Assembly: GCA_916610825.1 (NCBI GenBank)
Contig: OU744452.1
Location: 9,022,021 to 9,086,020, forward strand
Length of the DNA stretch: 64,000 nt
Source of the DNA: Haliclystus octoradiatus
Lineage: Eukaryota > Cnidaria > Staurozoa > Stauromedusae > Haliclystidae
Direction of reading: 5' to 3'
Part shown: piece by piece, positions 35,523 to 45,373 of the stretch
Layout: the number at the start of each line of letters is the position of its first letter
How positions within the stretch are numbered: position 1 is the first letter of the stretch
Position numbers and translations under genes: made by a program
Notes under the pieces: model-generated
What the model was told of the DNA's origin: nothing
What the model saw: only the letters and a program-made list of their open reading frames with translations
The model's database searches: none

Positions 35523-36180
35523 TTGAAAATTACAGATGTTGTTGGAACATATACCGGTGAAGGAGACACAGCCGAATGGTGGTCGAGATTCGAAATTGTT
35601 GCAAAATTACAATCATACAATGATACTGCCACGCTGGTTTCTCTGTTACTACGAGAACCACCGTTATTGGTATATCACAAAATGTTAGCTGACGACCAAA
35701 AGAATATCGTGCTGGTGAAACAGAAAATTTTATCGGCATTCTCGCCCTCAAAGTTTGCAGCGTACGCTGAATTAAGAAAACGAGTTTATAAAGCAGGGGA
35801 AAATGTGGACGCATACTTCGATGATATCAAACGACTATGTGATTTGGCTGGCATATCTGGCTCTGGTGTTGCGTTTGTGGTCGGATTGCCTGATAACATT
35901 GGGCTGCAACTAAGTTCATTACTCGTAGCAGATGATGAAAAATTGGTTGCCCGTGCTAGAGTACTGATAGAAGCTGACTCTAGTTCAACTAATGATGTCA
36001 TTGTTGCCGCATCGACTTCGACTACACAACAAAGAAAGGTTGCTATGTGTGATATTTGTAACAAAAAGGCCATCAGCTGAGAGAAAGAAATAACAGAACA
36101 AGGAAACGGTACTGTAGTATGTTATCGTTGCTGAGAGATGGGTCACATGGCAATAAGATGTTGTAAGCCAAAGCAGGGAA
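35523..36180 (+). pseudogene. Ty3-like gag relic
   Basis: About 185 open codons with a capsid-like segment (GDTAEWWSRFEIVAKLQ, VYKAGENVDAYFDDIKRLC). A CCHC zinc knuckle follows at about 36122-36165 (C-x2-C-x4-H-x4-C), interrupted by TGA directly after its second Cys. Confidence 0.8.
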
Positions 36181-36184
36181 ACGA

Positions 36185-36792
36185 ATGACGGGTCGTGAAA
36201 TTTGTGGAACCGGTTGCGACCCCGGTACAAATGGTTTACTGTATATAGATGTCATCATTAATAATATCAATTATAAAGCTATTATTGACACTGGAAGCTC
36301 TATTACTGTTGTATCAAGTGACATTGTAAAAAGAAATTTATACTCATGTAAAACTAATGTTGTTATGCTTGACGATTCAAAAGTAAGCATTCTTGGTTAC
36401 AAGTATTTGAATGTCAAAATACCAACTTTGGAAAGGTGTGTCAAATATTTTGTTGTTTGGAGTATGATTGCCGGTATTGACATAGTTTTAGGTATTGACG
36501 CAATTAAAGTATTTGGTGGAATGTTGGTCATGCCCACGGGACAATTTATGTTAGGAAAACAAGCCCATATTAATGCTGCGTGCAACATCGTAAATAATAA
36601 CGAACGTGACATTGAAAATAAATTACTTCTTGAGAATGACATACGTGATTGTAAGTCGTTTCCTGTCAACAATATAGAAACAATTGCAATTGATAATAGT
36701 AATTTTGAGGTGGAATTTAATGGAGAGAATTGGACAATAAAGTGGAAGTGGGTTAATTAATGGGGAACCTCCGGAATTTATGAGAATTCAAG
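36185..36792 (+). pseudogene. Ty3-like protease relic
   Basis: A 191-codon frame with the retroviral-type aspartic protease signature AIIDTGSSITVVSS and the later IDIVLGIDAI. It ends at a stop. A short downstream frame resembles the start of the pol linker before the LINE junction at about 36793. Confidence 0.82.
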
Positions 36793-37203
36793 GAGGTAAC
36801 TCTACTAGTTCTACTTGACCTCAATGCTGCCTTCGACACCATCAACCAGTCGACACTCATGGATATCCTCCAGAAAGACTTTGGAATTGTCGGCAATGCT
36901 AATGCGTGGATAGAGTCATTCGTAAAAGAACGGCAGCAGCATGTTCTAATTGGTAATTGTAAGTCGAATGCAGTTCAAATCAATTCTGGTGTTCCTCAGG
37001 GAAGCTGCCTTGGGCCAATACTGTTCGTGCTTTACACAAGTGGAATTTTCAAAATTGTATCAAACCATCTGGCGAATGTTCATTGTTATGCTGACGACAC
37101 CCAGCTCTACATGCCCTTCAAGCCATCGCCATCTCCACAAGATTCAGCAATAAGTACCATGGAAAAATGCATAGAAGATATTCGCCAGTGGATGACACAC
37201 TAG
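36793..37203 (+). mobile_element. LINE RT palm fragment
   Basis: The open frame from about 36793 encodes the catalytic palm of a non-LTR RT: LLVLLDLNAAFDTIN (motif A), INSGVPQGSCLGPILFVLYT (motif B) and HCYADDTQLY (motif C). Both ends are abrupt. It separates the protease relic from the BED-hAT transposon. Confidence 0.88.
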
Positions 37204-40200
37204 TTAATATCCGGCCTGGTTTTGCAGCTATCCGGCCGAATATCCGGCCGATTATAGCATTGTTTTGTCAATATTGTTAACACTCAAACACATTCTTACA
37301 ATTGTTACGTAACACCCTCTCTATCAATGCTAAGTGTGCTCCATTGTTTACACGGTGTGTTTTGTTCCGTATATGTGATGAAATGAAAAAGATAAACCAA
37401 TATAATTCAATCTCGCTGATCTTTCTTGTATATTTGATATATTGATTATTGATATATTTGATATTTGATATATTCAATAACGATCAGTACTGAATATTAT
37501 TTCATTCTATATAAACTAACAATGAGTAAGTCACTTGTGTGGAAGCATTTTAAAACATGCGTTGACGACGAAAGCAATGCACAGTGCTTATTGTGTAAGG
37601 ATAATGGATTATCCGCTATTTTATCACGCGGCAAGAAGACCAAGTCAGCTAAAGTATGGACAACCTCAAGTCTACGAAATCATTTAGAAAAGCACCATAA
37701 AGCAGAGTATGACAAGTTATATCCAGCCTGTGGAAGTAAAAGGTCCCTTAACGAAAAAGGTAAGTTATTAATGATGCACTTTGAGTACAGTATTATTAAA
37801 ATGATATAAATTGTGCGTGATATTTAGAATTTACAAGTAACTATGATGTATAATCTGTATTTATATACAGTAGATCGATTAATCCATCATTATAACATTT
37901 TTACGGTAACCGATGTTGAGGCAATCGTGATAAGGATGCAGAATCTACTTCAATGAATAATGAATATCATATCATATATCAATTATCAGTAAATATCAGA
38001 TTGTGTAATTGTCTTAGAATGTTTCCACAAGTTAATGCTATACAAGAATAAAGATATTATATGTACTACAGTTATACTTGAGATCTAATGGTGTTTCTGT
38101 TTTTCTTTGTAGATGCAATATCAGGCCAACCGAAAAAATTACAGAAAGACCTTCATGAAGCTTTTGCTGCAAATAGTTTTTGGAACATCAATAGCAACGC
38201 AGCAAAGAAAATATCTATGAAGATAATGGACATGATTGCCTTAGACAACCAGCCCTTTTTATTCGTAGAGGATGATGGCTTCAACAGACTGATGCAACAT
38301 GTATGTCCAAAGTATAAAATTCCCTCACGAAGATAAATCTCTGATACGATGCTACCAAAAGTTCACACCACCATTCACAGTAATGTGATGGATGCATTAA
38401 AAAGCTGCTTATCCATCATTGTCACCAGCGATATCTGGACATGTCAGCACAACAACCAGGCGTTCATGAGCCTTACTGGACATTGGTTGACAGAGAAAAT
38501 GGAACTTAAAAATGCTGTCCTTTGCTGTTCACATTTCCCAGAGAAACACACTAGCGAAAACATCAAAGAAGGATTGAAAGATATGCTTCAGCAGTGGAAT
38601 ATCAGCATCGATAAAGTCCATATGTTTGTGATTTGGGAGCGAAGAAGTTAAAACTTATTTAAGATGTCGCAACGCGGTGGAACTCTTCATACTATATGTT
38701 GGAAAGATTAAGTGCTCAAAAAAGGGCCGTCCAACTGTTCGCCGCCAACAATTCTTCATTGAAAACACCTTTGGTTGCGAACGATTGGGAGTTAATTGAG
38801 AAGACTCTACGCCTGCTGCAGCCTTTCGAAGAAATAACAAAAATTATGAGTGCTGAAGTTACATTAATAAGCACTGTTATACCTCATGTTGCCACTCTTG
38901 ACAGATTACTTTCATTGCAAGAGCAAGACCAGGGTGTGCAGACTATGAAAACCGAGCTTCGAAAGGCACTTACCAAGAGATTCTTAACTGGAAATGTCAC
39001 TTCAATCCTGTGTGAAGAAAAATTATTAATTGCAACGGTACTCGATCCAAGATTCAAAGAACGCATTTTCAAATCAAAAAATTGGAATGGACAGTGTTAA
39101 GCATCAACTCAAGGTAGCATATGCATCTATTATGTCTATCAAAGAAAGTGTCATCGCTGCATCAGTGGAAATAATCGAGGATTTTGATAATGTCACAATC
39201 AGACAAGAACCCGAAGAAGAAGTGTCACCTCAAACAGAAGCAGGCCCATCTACTTTGCAAGAAGACATCCACAAGAACATGTGGGACTGCTACGCTCAAA
39301 TGATGAATCCTGATGAATCTGGAGCCACTGATGCCACAACATCATCTGAAGACGGGGATAGCCCATCAATAAAAGTCGGCAAAGAGTTAGAGAGCTACTT
39401 GTGGTTACCGGTGGAGCCTCGGACAAGTGATCCGCTGGAGTGGTGGAATATCAACCGGTTAACATTTCCTTCACTTGCATCAGCAGCCAGAAGATATTTG
39501 GGAGGTCCACCAGCAAGTGTTTACTCAGAACGATTGTTTAGTGAAGCAGGCAAAATTTTGGAAGCAAAACACAGTCGCCTCCTACCTCAGAAAACAGAGA
39601 AGCTACTGTTCATTCACCACAACACAAAAAGATTTCCTTGCTGTATCACAGATATACCAGACGATAATGGTGAACATTAATTATTTGTAAATGTATATGC
39701 TCTTTTTAATTCATGATAAAGTATCATAAATATTAAATTACATCGCTATTAATTTTCAAACCAAAATATTGATTGCTTTATATTACATTTTGTTAAAAGT
39801 ATTATCATTTATTTATCAGTTAACAATTGCACATGGATTGATAATTAAATATCTTCATTTGAGAATGAATGCTGCAGTAATCCAACTTTTATATAACTGT
39901 CATTGCTATCTATCTCAGAGATAAAACAATAATTTAATTAAAAAGTAAATTCTAAGTGAGAAAACTTACAACTCAGTTTACATTGTGATATAATAGTCTC
40001 CTCTCAATTCCATTCAGTCATAAAACCCTAGTTACAATACCTTTTAACTTAATGATGAATCCTCTTACCTACATCGTTTGCATAATGCGATTAAGATCGG
40101 ATAATATCTGGATGGTCCGCAAAACCTTTGGTCAGCAGCAGTTGTGCAAAACTTTGACCAAAACTGGCTTCCACGCTTGTATTTCGAAAATGGTGAGAAC

Positions 40201-40456
40201 GTGATTTGATGAATTTCAATAGTTCAAATAGCCGGTTGAGGATGGTTAAATTATATGGATATATATGGAGCAACATATAGCATAATATATTCAAGGTTTT
40301 ATTTCTTCGACAATTCAATAAATGTATAAAGATTTAGGCCGAATAGGCCGAATGTAGCCGAATATCGACGATGATATTCGGCCAAACAGAATATTCGGCC
40401 AAATGGCCGAATAGTGGTAAATTATTCGGCCAGCCGAATATTCGGTGCATCCCCAT
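37204..40456 (+). mobile_element. BED-hAT transposon, left end truncated
   Basis: The right end, read inward from its terminus, starts TGGGGATGCACCGAATATTC, typical of ZBED-type hAT elements, and is followed by repeated GGCCGAATA motifs. The left side shows the same subterminal motif (ATCCGGCCGAATATCCGGCC) but no terminal repeat. The left end is lost at the LINE junction. It carries a broken transposase gene (37522-39680). Confidence 0.82.
37522..39680 (+). pseudogene. BED-finger hAT transposase pseudogene
   Basis: Exon 1 (37522-37759) encodes a BED zinc finger (CLLCKDN ... SSLRNHLEKHH) and ends at a GTAAGT donor. Exon 2 starts at 38113 after TTTTCTTTGTAG. It contains the hAT catalytic fold (TSDIWTCQHNNQAFMSLTGH) and then DVATRWNSS, and finishes with the dimerisation domain (PPASVYSERLFSEAGKILEA). 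Damage: TAA near 38334, a stop near 38649 with an apparent deletion before DVATRW, and a frame change near 39080. It would be inactive as it stands. Confidence 0.85.
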
Positions 40457-40489
40457 AATTGAGCATTTACAATGTTATGGCCTTGTTTT

Positions 40490-42260
40490 GCTAAGCCTCC
40501 TGAGAGACCTACGTCTGGTGGTGAGGTACGTGTATGTGGTCTAAAAGTGGAACAAAACGGAAATCATTTATGGTGGAAACGTGGCAATGCTTTAGACTTA
40601 GAGGATATCGATGTAAATAATTTGACAAAAAGATAGATTGCGGTAGATTAGTTGGAATACATCCTGTATGTGGTTGGTTAAGACTGAATTGCAGTTATTT
40701 GAAACGGAGATCTTCGGACTGTAGTTGGGATTCCGTATTAGAAAATCCAATACCTTGGTTAAAGATTTATTAAAACGAATTAAAATGAATGACCCTGTTA
40801 TAGGGCGATGGGATGAAAATGTTACAGAAAATAATTGTGTCTGGGTTGATACTAGTTCATTAGCTCTTGGAGTTGTTATTGAATTTGTTGGCTTCGCAAA
40901 GATGAAAAGCATATAATCTTGCTGAGCTAGATGCAGCTCTACTTGTAATAAATGTAGCTGTTTCTTGGGGATTAACAAAGTTTAACTTAATGACAGATTC
41001 AGTTAATACCTGGATTAATGATGCATTGTTAGATAAACAAAGGTTACACACAAAAGCTTCAGGAGAATTATTAGTAAGAAGACAACTAGATTTAATTACT
41101 TCTATTATTAGCGAATACAATGTAGGGATTGATGTAATCCTTGTACGATCGGATCAAAACAAAGCAGACCAATTAACACGTGTTCCATCAAGCTGGTTAA
41201 CAAATAAACAGTCTAATTACGAATTTAACAGTACTGATGCTAATTATGCCGTTGCTACAACACAGAGTGATATTACTGAAAATGATATAACGTTTAAATT
41301 TGTACACGATATATCTCATGGAGGGAAGAAGCAGCTAGAATTTATTGCTAAAAAGGCTGGTTTAGATATAAATAATGAGACAATTGCTGATGTTGTAGAT
41401 AATTCTGAAGAGTGTAAATCAATGGACCCGCTATCAATTGTATGGGAAAAAGGCAACTTGTCAGTTGATGAAAATTGGTATAGACTGTCAGCGGATGTTA
41501 ATAAGTATGAAAACTCTAAATATTTTACGATGATAGATTGCGGGCCTTCCCTATTTACTATATGGCGTAAGATCAATGACGAAGGAGAAAAACAAATTTG
41601 CGCTGAATTAACATCTATTTTTACAGAGCAATGACCTCTAAATGAAATATTATGGGACAACTATAGCACTTCTGCTTCAATGGCTATAAAACAATTATGT
41701 GATAATTGGAATGTAAAATTAATTCCACGTGCAGCTTATCGCCCTCAAGGTATGGGTATTATCGAGAGAAATCGTAGAACTATTAGAACTAGTGCTGCTC
41801 GTAATAAATGTTATGTAAACGAAGCAGTGTATTGGTACAATAATTACCCACAGCTAGAATGGACGCACCACCTTCGTGAATAAATTTAAATTGCCAACCC
41901 AGATTAAATTTATTAAATGTAGTAATAATGAACCTGATTTTGAGAAAGAATATATCACCAACGAAAAAGTATGGGTAAAACCTAAATCAACAGCAAGGTG
42001 CAATGAGCAATGGACTGAAGGCATAGTTTTAAAACAGATTTCTCCATAAAAAGTTAAAGTATTAGTTTGTGGGCATCCATCGTTACGTCATGTTTTGCAT
42101 CTTAGAAAACGAAAGATATCTACAACTACTTTAAACGAGAACTCGAATTATCAATATGATGCCAATGGTAGCAATGTATCTACTGAAGAATCTTCAGATG
42201 AAGATGATATTGAGAATGAACAGCCTTCAAGACCTATTAGATTTAGACGTCCTCCTCTAT
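40490..42260 (+). pseudogene. Ty3-like RT thumb, RNase H, integrase relic
   Basis: After the hAT insert, RT-thumb and tether peptides (RPTSGGEVRVCG, GRLVGIHPVCGWLR) lead into an RNase H segment (CVWVDTSSLALGVVIE, LAELDAALLV, DQNKADQLTR). The integrase core follows (MIDCGPS, LWDNYSTSAS, GMGIIERNRRTIR) with the expected D, D and E. The frame from 40990 is open for 214 codons, but stops at 41634 and elsewhere break the whole. Confidence 0.82.
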
Positions 42261-42384
42261 AGTTGGATGATTATGTTCCTTGATCAATTAATTACTAATT
42301 ACCATAATTGTATTTTGTAAGATAACTGCTACTTAGTTGTGTATGATCTCATGTGAATTTAGTGAGATTTTAAATGTCAGGAAG

Positions 42385-42565
42385 TGTAAGCGGTAGTGAT
42401 AGCGAGACTAGCCTCTCTTCAGTGCCATATAAATAGTGAAACGGACTTCGATGTCCGCAGTATTGTAAAAGTAAAGTAGTTATAAAGTTGTCCAAGTTAG
42501 ATTGGACCAAAGTGAAATTGTTAAGATTAAAGTGTTTGAAATTGATTTTACTACTGATTCTTACA
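42385..42565 (+). repeat. Ty3-like element, right LTR
   Basis: 181-bp partner of 35296-35482, preceded by a purine-rich CAGGAAG. It is followed after 9 bp by the helicase exon B. Confidence 0.88.
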
Positions 42566-42899
42566 TTCTTACAGCCAATTTGGTATATTGGCTGCCAGTG
42601 TTGTGATATATGCGCAGATAAGTGTTCATGCCGAGCAGAAGATTGTGGGAATTGGATTGCAATAAAAGAAGTTAGTGCAATTACAAAAGAAATGTCATGC
42701 ATTAGAGAAAGGTTTGTATCATCTGCAGATATAGACCACCTGAAAATTGAACGGGAATATTACAGAGTACTTATTGTCGATAAATGCCTCCCAATATACA
42801 ATTAGAATTTGGTACCTTCCAGATCAACCAAGTCATGAATAATTGTACAAAGATATCTACAATAGCTAATGTATATAAATATTTTGAGATATGGAAAAG

Positions 42900-43801
42900 C
42901 AGTGATGTGAGAATTACTTTTGATAAGTAATAAATTACATTACAAATTACTTTTCCTCAAAAGTAACTATAATTACATTACTAATTACTTCAGCCTAAAA
43001 AGTAATTGATTACAATTACTAATTACTTTACCAAAAAAGTAATTAATTACTAATTACTTCATGATTACTTTAACTTGTGAAACAAAAGATATTGCCTCCC
43101 TTTCGATAAAGACATGTCTCGTTTTGACAATCATGGCGGCCATCTTGTTTTTTTACGAAGGGGAACGATCGATTTGATAATATTAATTTAATACTGGTGA
43201 CTTCAGCAGAACATAAATTGACGTTGAAAACTTTTTAATAAATAAATAAATAAATAACAAAGTTGACAAATAAATGGTTTCATTTGATTTATCAAAATGG
43301 TTTATTTTTGTCTTATCAATCTATTCATATAGCCATAAATTTTACATCATCTTTTCAATATTCGAAACTCACTCAAATAAAAAGTGAAAAACTATGGAAT
43401 CTATTCATCAACAGAACAATGTCAGAACAGAGAAGAATAGGTTATGGGATAGGGTTTATTGGTAATATATCACACAATTCACCTGGTTTGAATAGCTCTC
43501 GTGAAAGCTGCAAATAATGTGAGATCACATCGCAGACAGAACAATAAAAAGCGGAACTTAGTGACAGCAGCGCCTTTGAAAATTATCACAAGACACCAAA
43601 GCAAATATTGTTTAATCATAAAAGTAATTTGAAAAGTAACGTCAATTACTTTCTCTCAAATAATACTCGTTACTTCAAAAAGTAATCAATTAGATTACTT
43701 ATTACTTTTCTCAAAAAAGTAACTAATTACTCCTAAAATTACTCCAAAAGTAACGAGTAACGAGTAACGCGTTACTTTAGTAACGAGTATTTACAACACT
43801 G
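42900..43801. mobile_element. hAT MITE disrupting helicase exon
   Basis: Ends CAGTG...CACTG. Subterminal DNA on both sides is packed with AAGTAATTAATTAC-type motifs in opposite orientation, plus AGTAACGCGTTACT. The 8 bases TGGAAAAG are exactly duplicated at 42892-42899 and 43802-43809, diagnostic of hAT insertion. No transposase. Skipping it and one copy of the duplication makes the helicase frame run on across the site. Confidence 0.95.
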
Positions 43802-44068
43802 TGGAAAAGGGTTCATGCAAATAATGTGCCAATGGCCTTAGAAAATACATTCAATGATATTGACATTGACTTTTTGCAGCTATGCTTTGATGACGTTGAT
43901 GACAAAGAAGAGTATGTGAATGAGGACTGGATTGGAATTCCTAACCACTCTCAAAATGTTTTGGTCTGTGACACAGACAATCAATTAGTTTGCAAAGCAA
44001 AGAAAAGATCACAACAAAATCTACTACTAGCACAAACCATGTATATATTAATGCATTGTCCAAAATAA

Positions 44069-45030
44069 GCAGCATAATCAAATGTTTACTAAACATGCAC
44101 AAGGACCCTTGTTTCTTCACTGGCTTCATGATACTGGGGCTGCATATGATGTTCTCAGTATTCAATATTTTAAGCTGACGCTGACCTGTTATTACTGCTG
44201 ACACCAGCTACTGATAAGTTATTTACAGCTAGTTCAAAACCTCTGTCAACTCTTTGTCGTTGTCCTCTAACAATTAAACTTAATAACAAAGAATATTCTG
44301 CTGATATTCATGTAGTGGACACTGTCAATGCACCATTCCGAGGAACAAACGAGGTAGTATTAACCTCGAAAGTAATAAGAAGTATTCTAATGGAGGAATT
44401 TAACGTTGTTACTTTGGGCTTTATTCTTAGAAATTTGCCGGACATATCATCAACTACCCCTGTCAAAATCCTCCCCTGCGAAAAACAGTTCAGGAATTCA
44501 TGAACAGTTCATGAAAATTTGGGGCCATTTAACGTTCATGAACTGTTCATGAACTGTTCATGAACTCCTGAACTATTTTCGCAGGGGCTCTCTCTGATGG
44601 CAGGTGCAGACCAAGAAGCTCATCATATCAATCTACAAACACATCAGCCTTCCAACAACAATGCAGCAAAACTGGTAACAGAATTCCCTTCCGCTTTCAT
44701 CGACACAGGACCACTTTGTCAAGAACTCAACAGAACCACTAAGACTAATCCCAGTCGATCTCACATTGTTGAATCAATTTGTCAGAAGGCCCGGTTATCC
44801 TCCACACACACCTCGATATTTAGTTGCCAATATTGGCAATATACCTCCTGGAATGAAGTACTTTACAACCTTGGACGCCGTCATGGCTTCTGGCAAGTAC
44901 CTCTGGCTCCTGAATCATAACCGCTTGCCACATTAATCACACCTTGGGGCTGTTACCGCTGGTGATGAGCACAACAGACGTGGGATGAAGTTCTGGTTGG
45001 TCTTGACAATCGACAGCGGTAATGATTAAT
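44069..45030 (+). pseudogene. Second Ty3-like pol relic
   Basis: A protease-like DTGAAYDVLS and, further on, LFTASSKPLSTL and IHVVDTVNAPFRG occur in one frame family. After a MITE, RT fingers/palm peptides follow in shifting frames (NQFVRRPGYPPHTPR, then GFWQVPLAPES, then LITPWGCYRW). No LTR seen. Interrupted by the foldback MITE at 44473-44587. Confidence 0.65.
44473..44587. mobile_element. TTCATGAAC foldback MITE, copy 3
   Basis: Cleanest copy: 12-bp perfect ends CCCCTGCGAAAA and TTTTCGCAGGGG, with arms built from AACAGTTCATGAA units around a GGCCATTTAACG centre. It splits the Ty3-like pol relic. Confidence 0.88.
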
Positions 45031-45149
45031 TAATGTCGAGTGGAAAAATGGATCAAAGCGTACTGGTGATCTACTAACTTATCATTATTGTCACTATTAT
45101 TTCGAAATAAAACTGCAGTCACTGGGTATAGATATGTTACAAATATTAG

Positions 45150-45282
45150 CTCATGAACCTTAAATGGCCTCAAAATTTGATGAACTGTCCATGAACAGAT
45201 TATAAACAGTTCATGAAAATTTGAGGCCATCATTCAACGTTCATGAACTGTTTATGAACTGCTGAATTGTTTTTCGCAAGGG
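45150..45282. mobile_element. TTCATGAAC foldback MITE, copy 4
   Basis: A diverged family member: TCATGAACCTTAAATGGCC on the left, then AACGTTCATGAACTGTTTAT and TTTTTCGCAAGGG on the right. Confidence 0.7.
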
Positions 45283-45373
45283 TAAAGATGGAACCCGTTA
45301 TTGCCGGATTTTACTATACTGCGTTTCTGACATTATTGTTGTCATTAAAATGTGTGATTAGAACTAGACTTAC

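Larger units (their letters stand above)
35296..42565 (+). mobile_element. Old Ty3-like LTR retrotransposon
   Basis: Left LTR 35296-35482 and right LTR 42385-42565 share TGTAAGCG...TTCTTACA ends and a CATATAAATAG box, but differ at well over ten sites plus small gaps. Between them lie gag, protease, an RT-thumb/RNase H region and integrase relics in Ty3 order, all broken. Most of RT is replaced by a LINE piece and a BED-hAT transposon. No target duplication is visible. It lies in the intron of the helicase pseudogene, its right end only 9 bp before the acceptor. Confidence 0.85.
33234..44068 (+). pseudogene. RecQ-like DNA helicase pseudogene
   Basis: The 3' half of a RecQ-family helicase. 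Exon A (33234-34000) follows a TTTTTCTTACAG acceptor. It holds the end of RecA domain 1 (FRVWYSRLDELRSLL, then VFTATA) and domain 2 with motif IV (KTLIFCQTRNQC), motif V-like LICTIAFGMGVD read in a shifted frame, and motif VI (ESGRVGRDG), whose leading Gln is Pro. A GTAACG donor at 34001 pairs with a TTCTTACAG acceptor ending at 42574. Exon B begins with the Cys-rich zinc-binding segment (CQCCDICADKCSC). It continues after a frame change to FGTFQINQVMNNC, is cut by the hAT MITE at 42900-43801, and resumes with FNDIDIDFLQLCFDD. Several frame changes (33330-33480, 33736, 33790, 42785) confirm loss of function. The DEAH-box exon was not found. Confidence 0.8.

Noticed and set aside
42488-42574. 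Start of a plus-strand ORF before helicase exon B
   Set aside because: This part is the LTR end and intron. The coding exon begins at 42575 after the acceptor.
45030-45233. Minus-strand frame just downstream of the last ZDHHC16-like exon
   Set aside because: Considered as the next exon, but it overlaps the foldback MITE, lacks a convincing acceptor and shows none of the expected C-terminal membrane segments.
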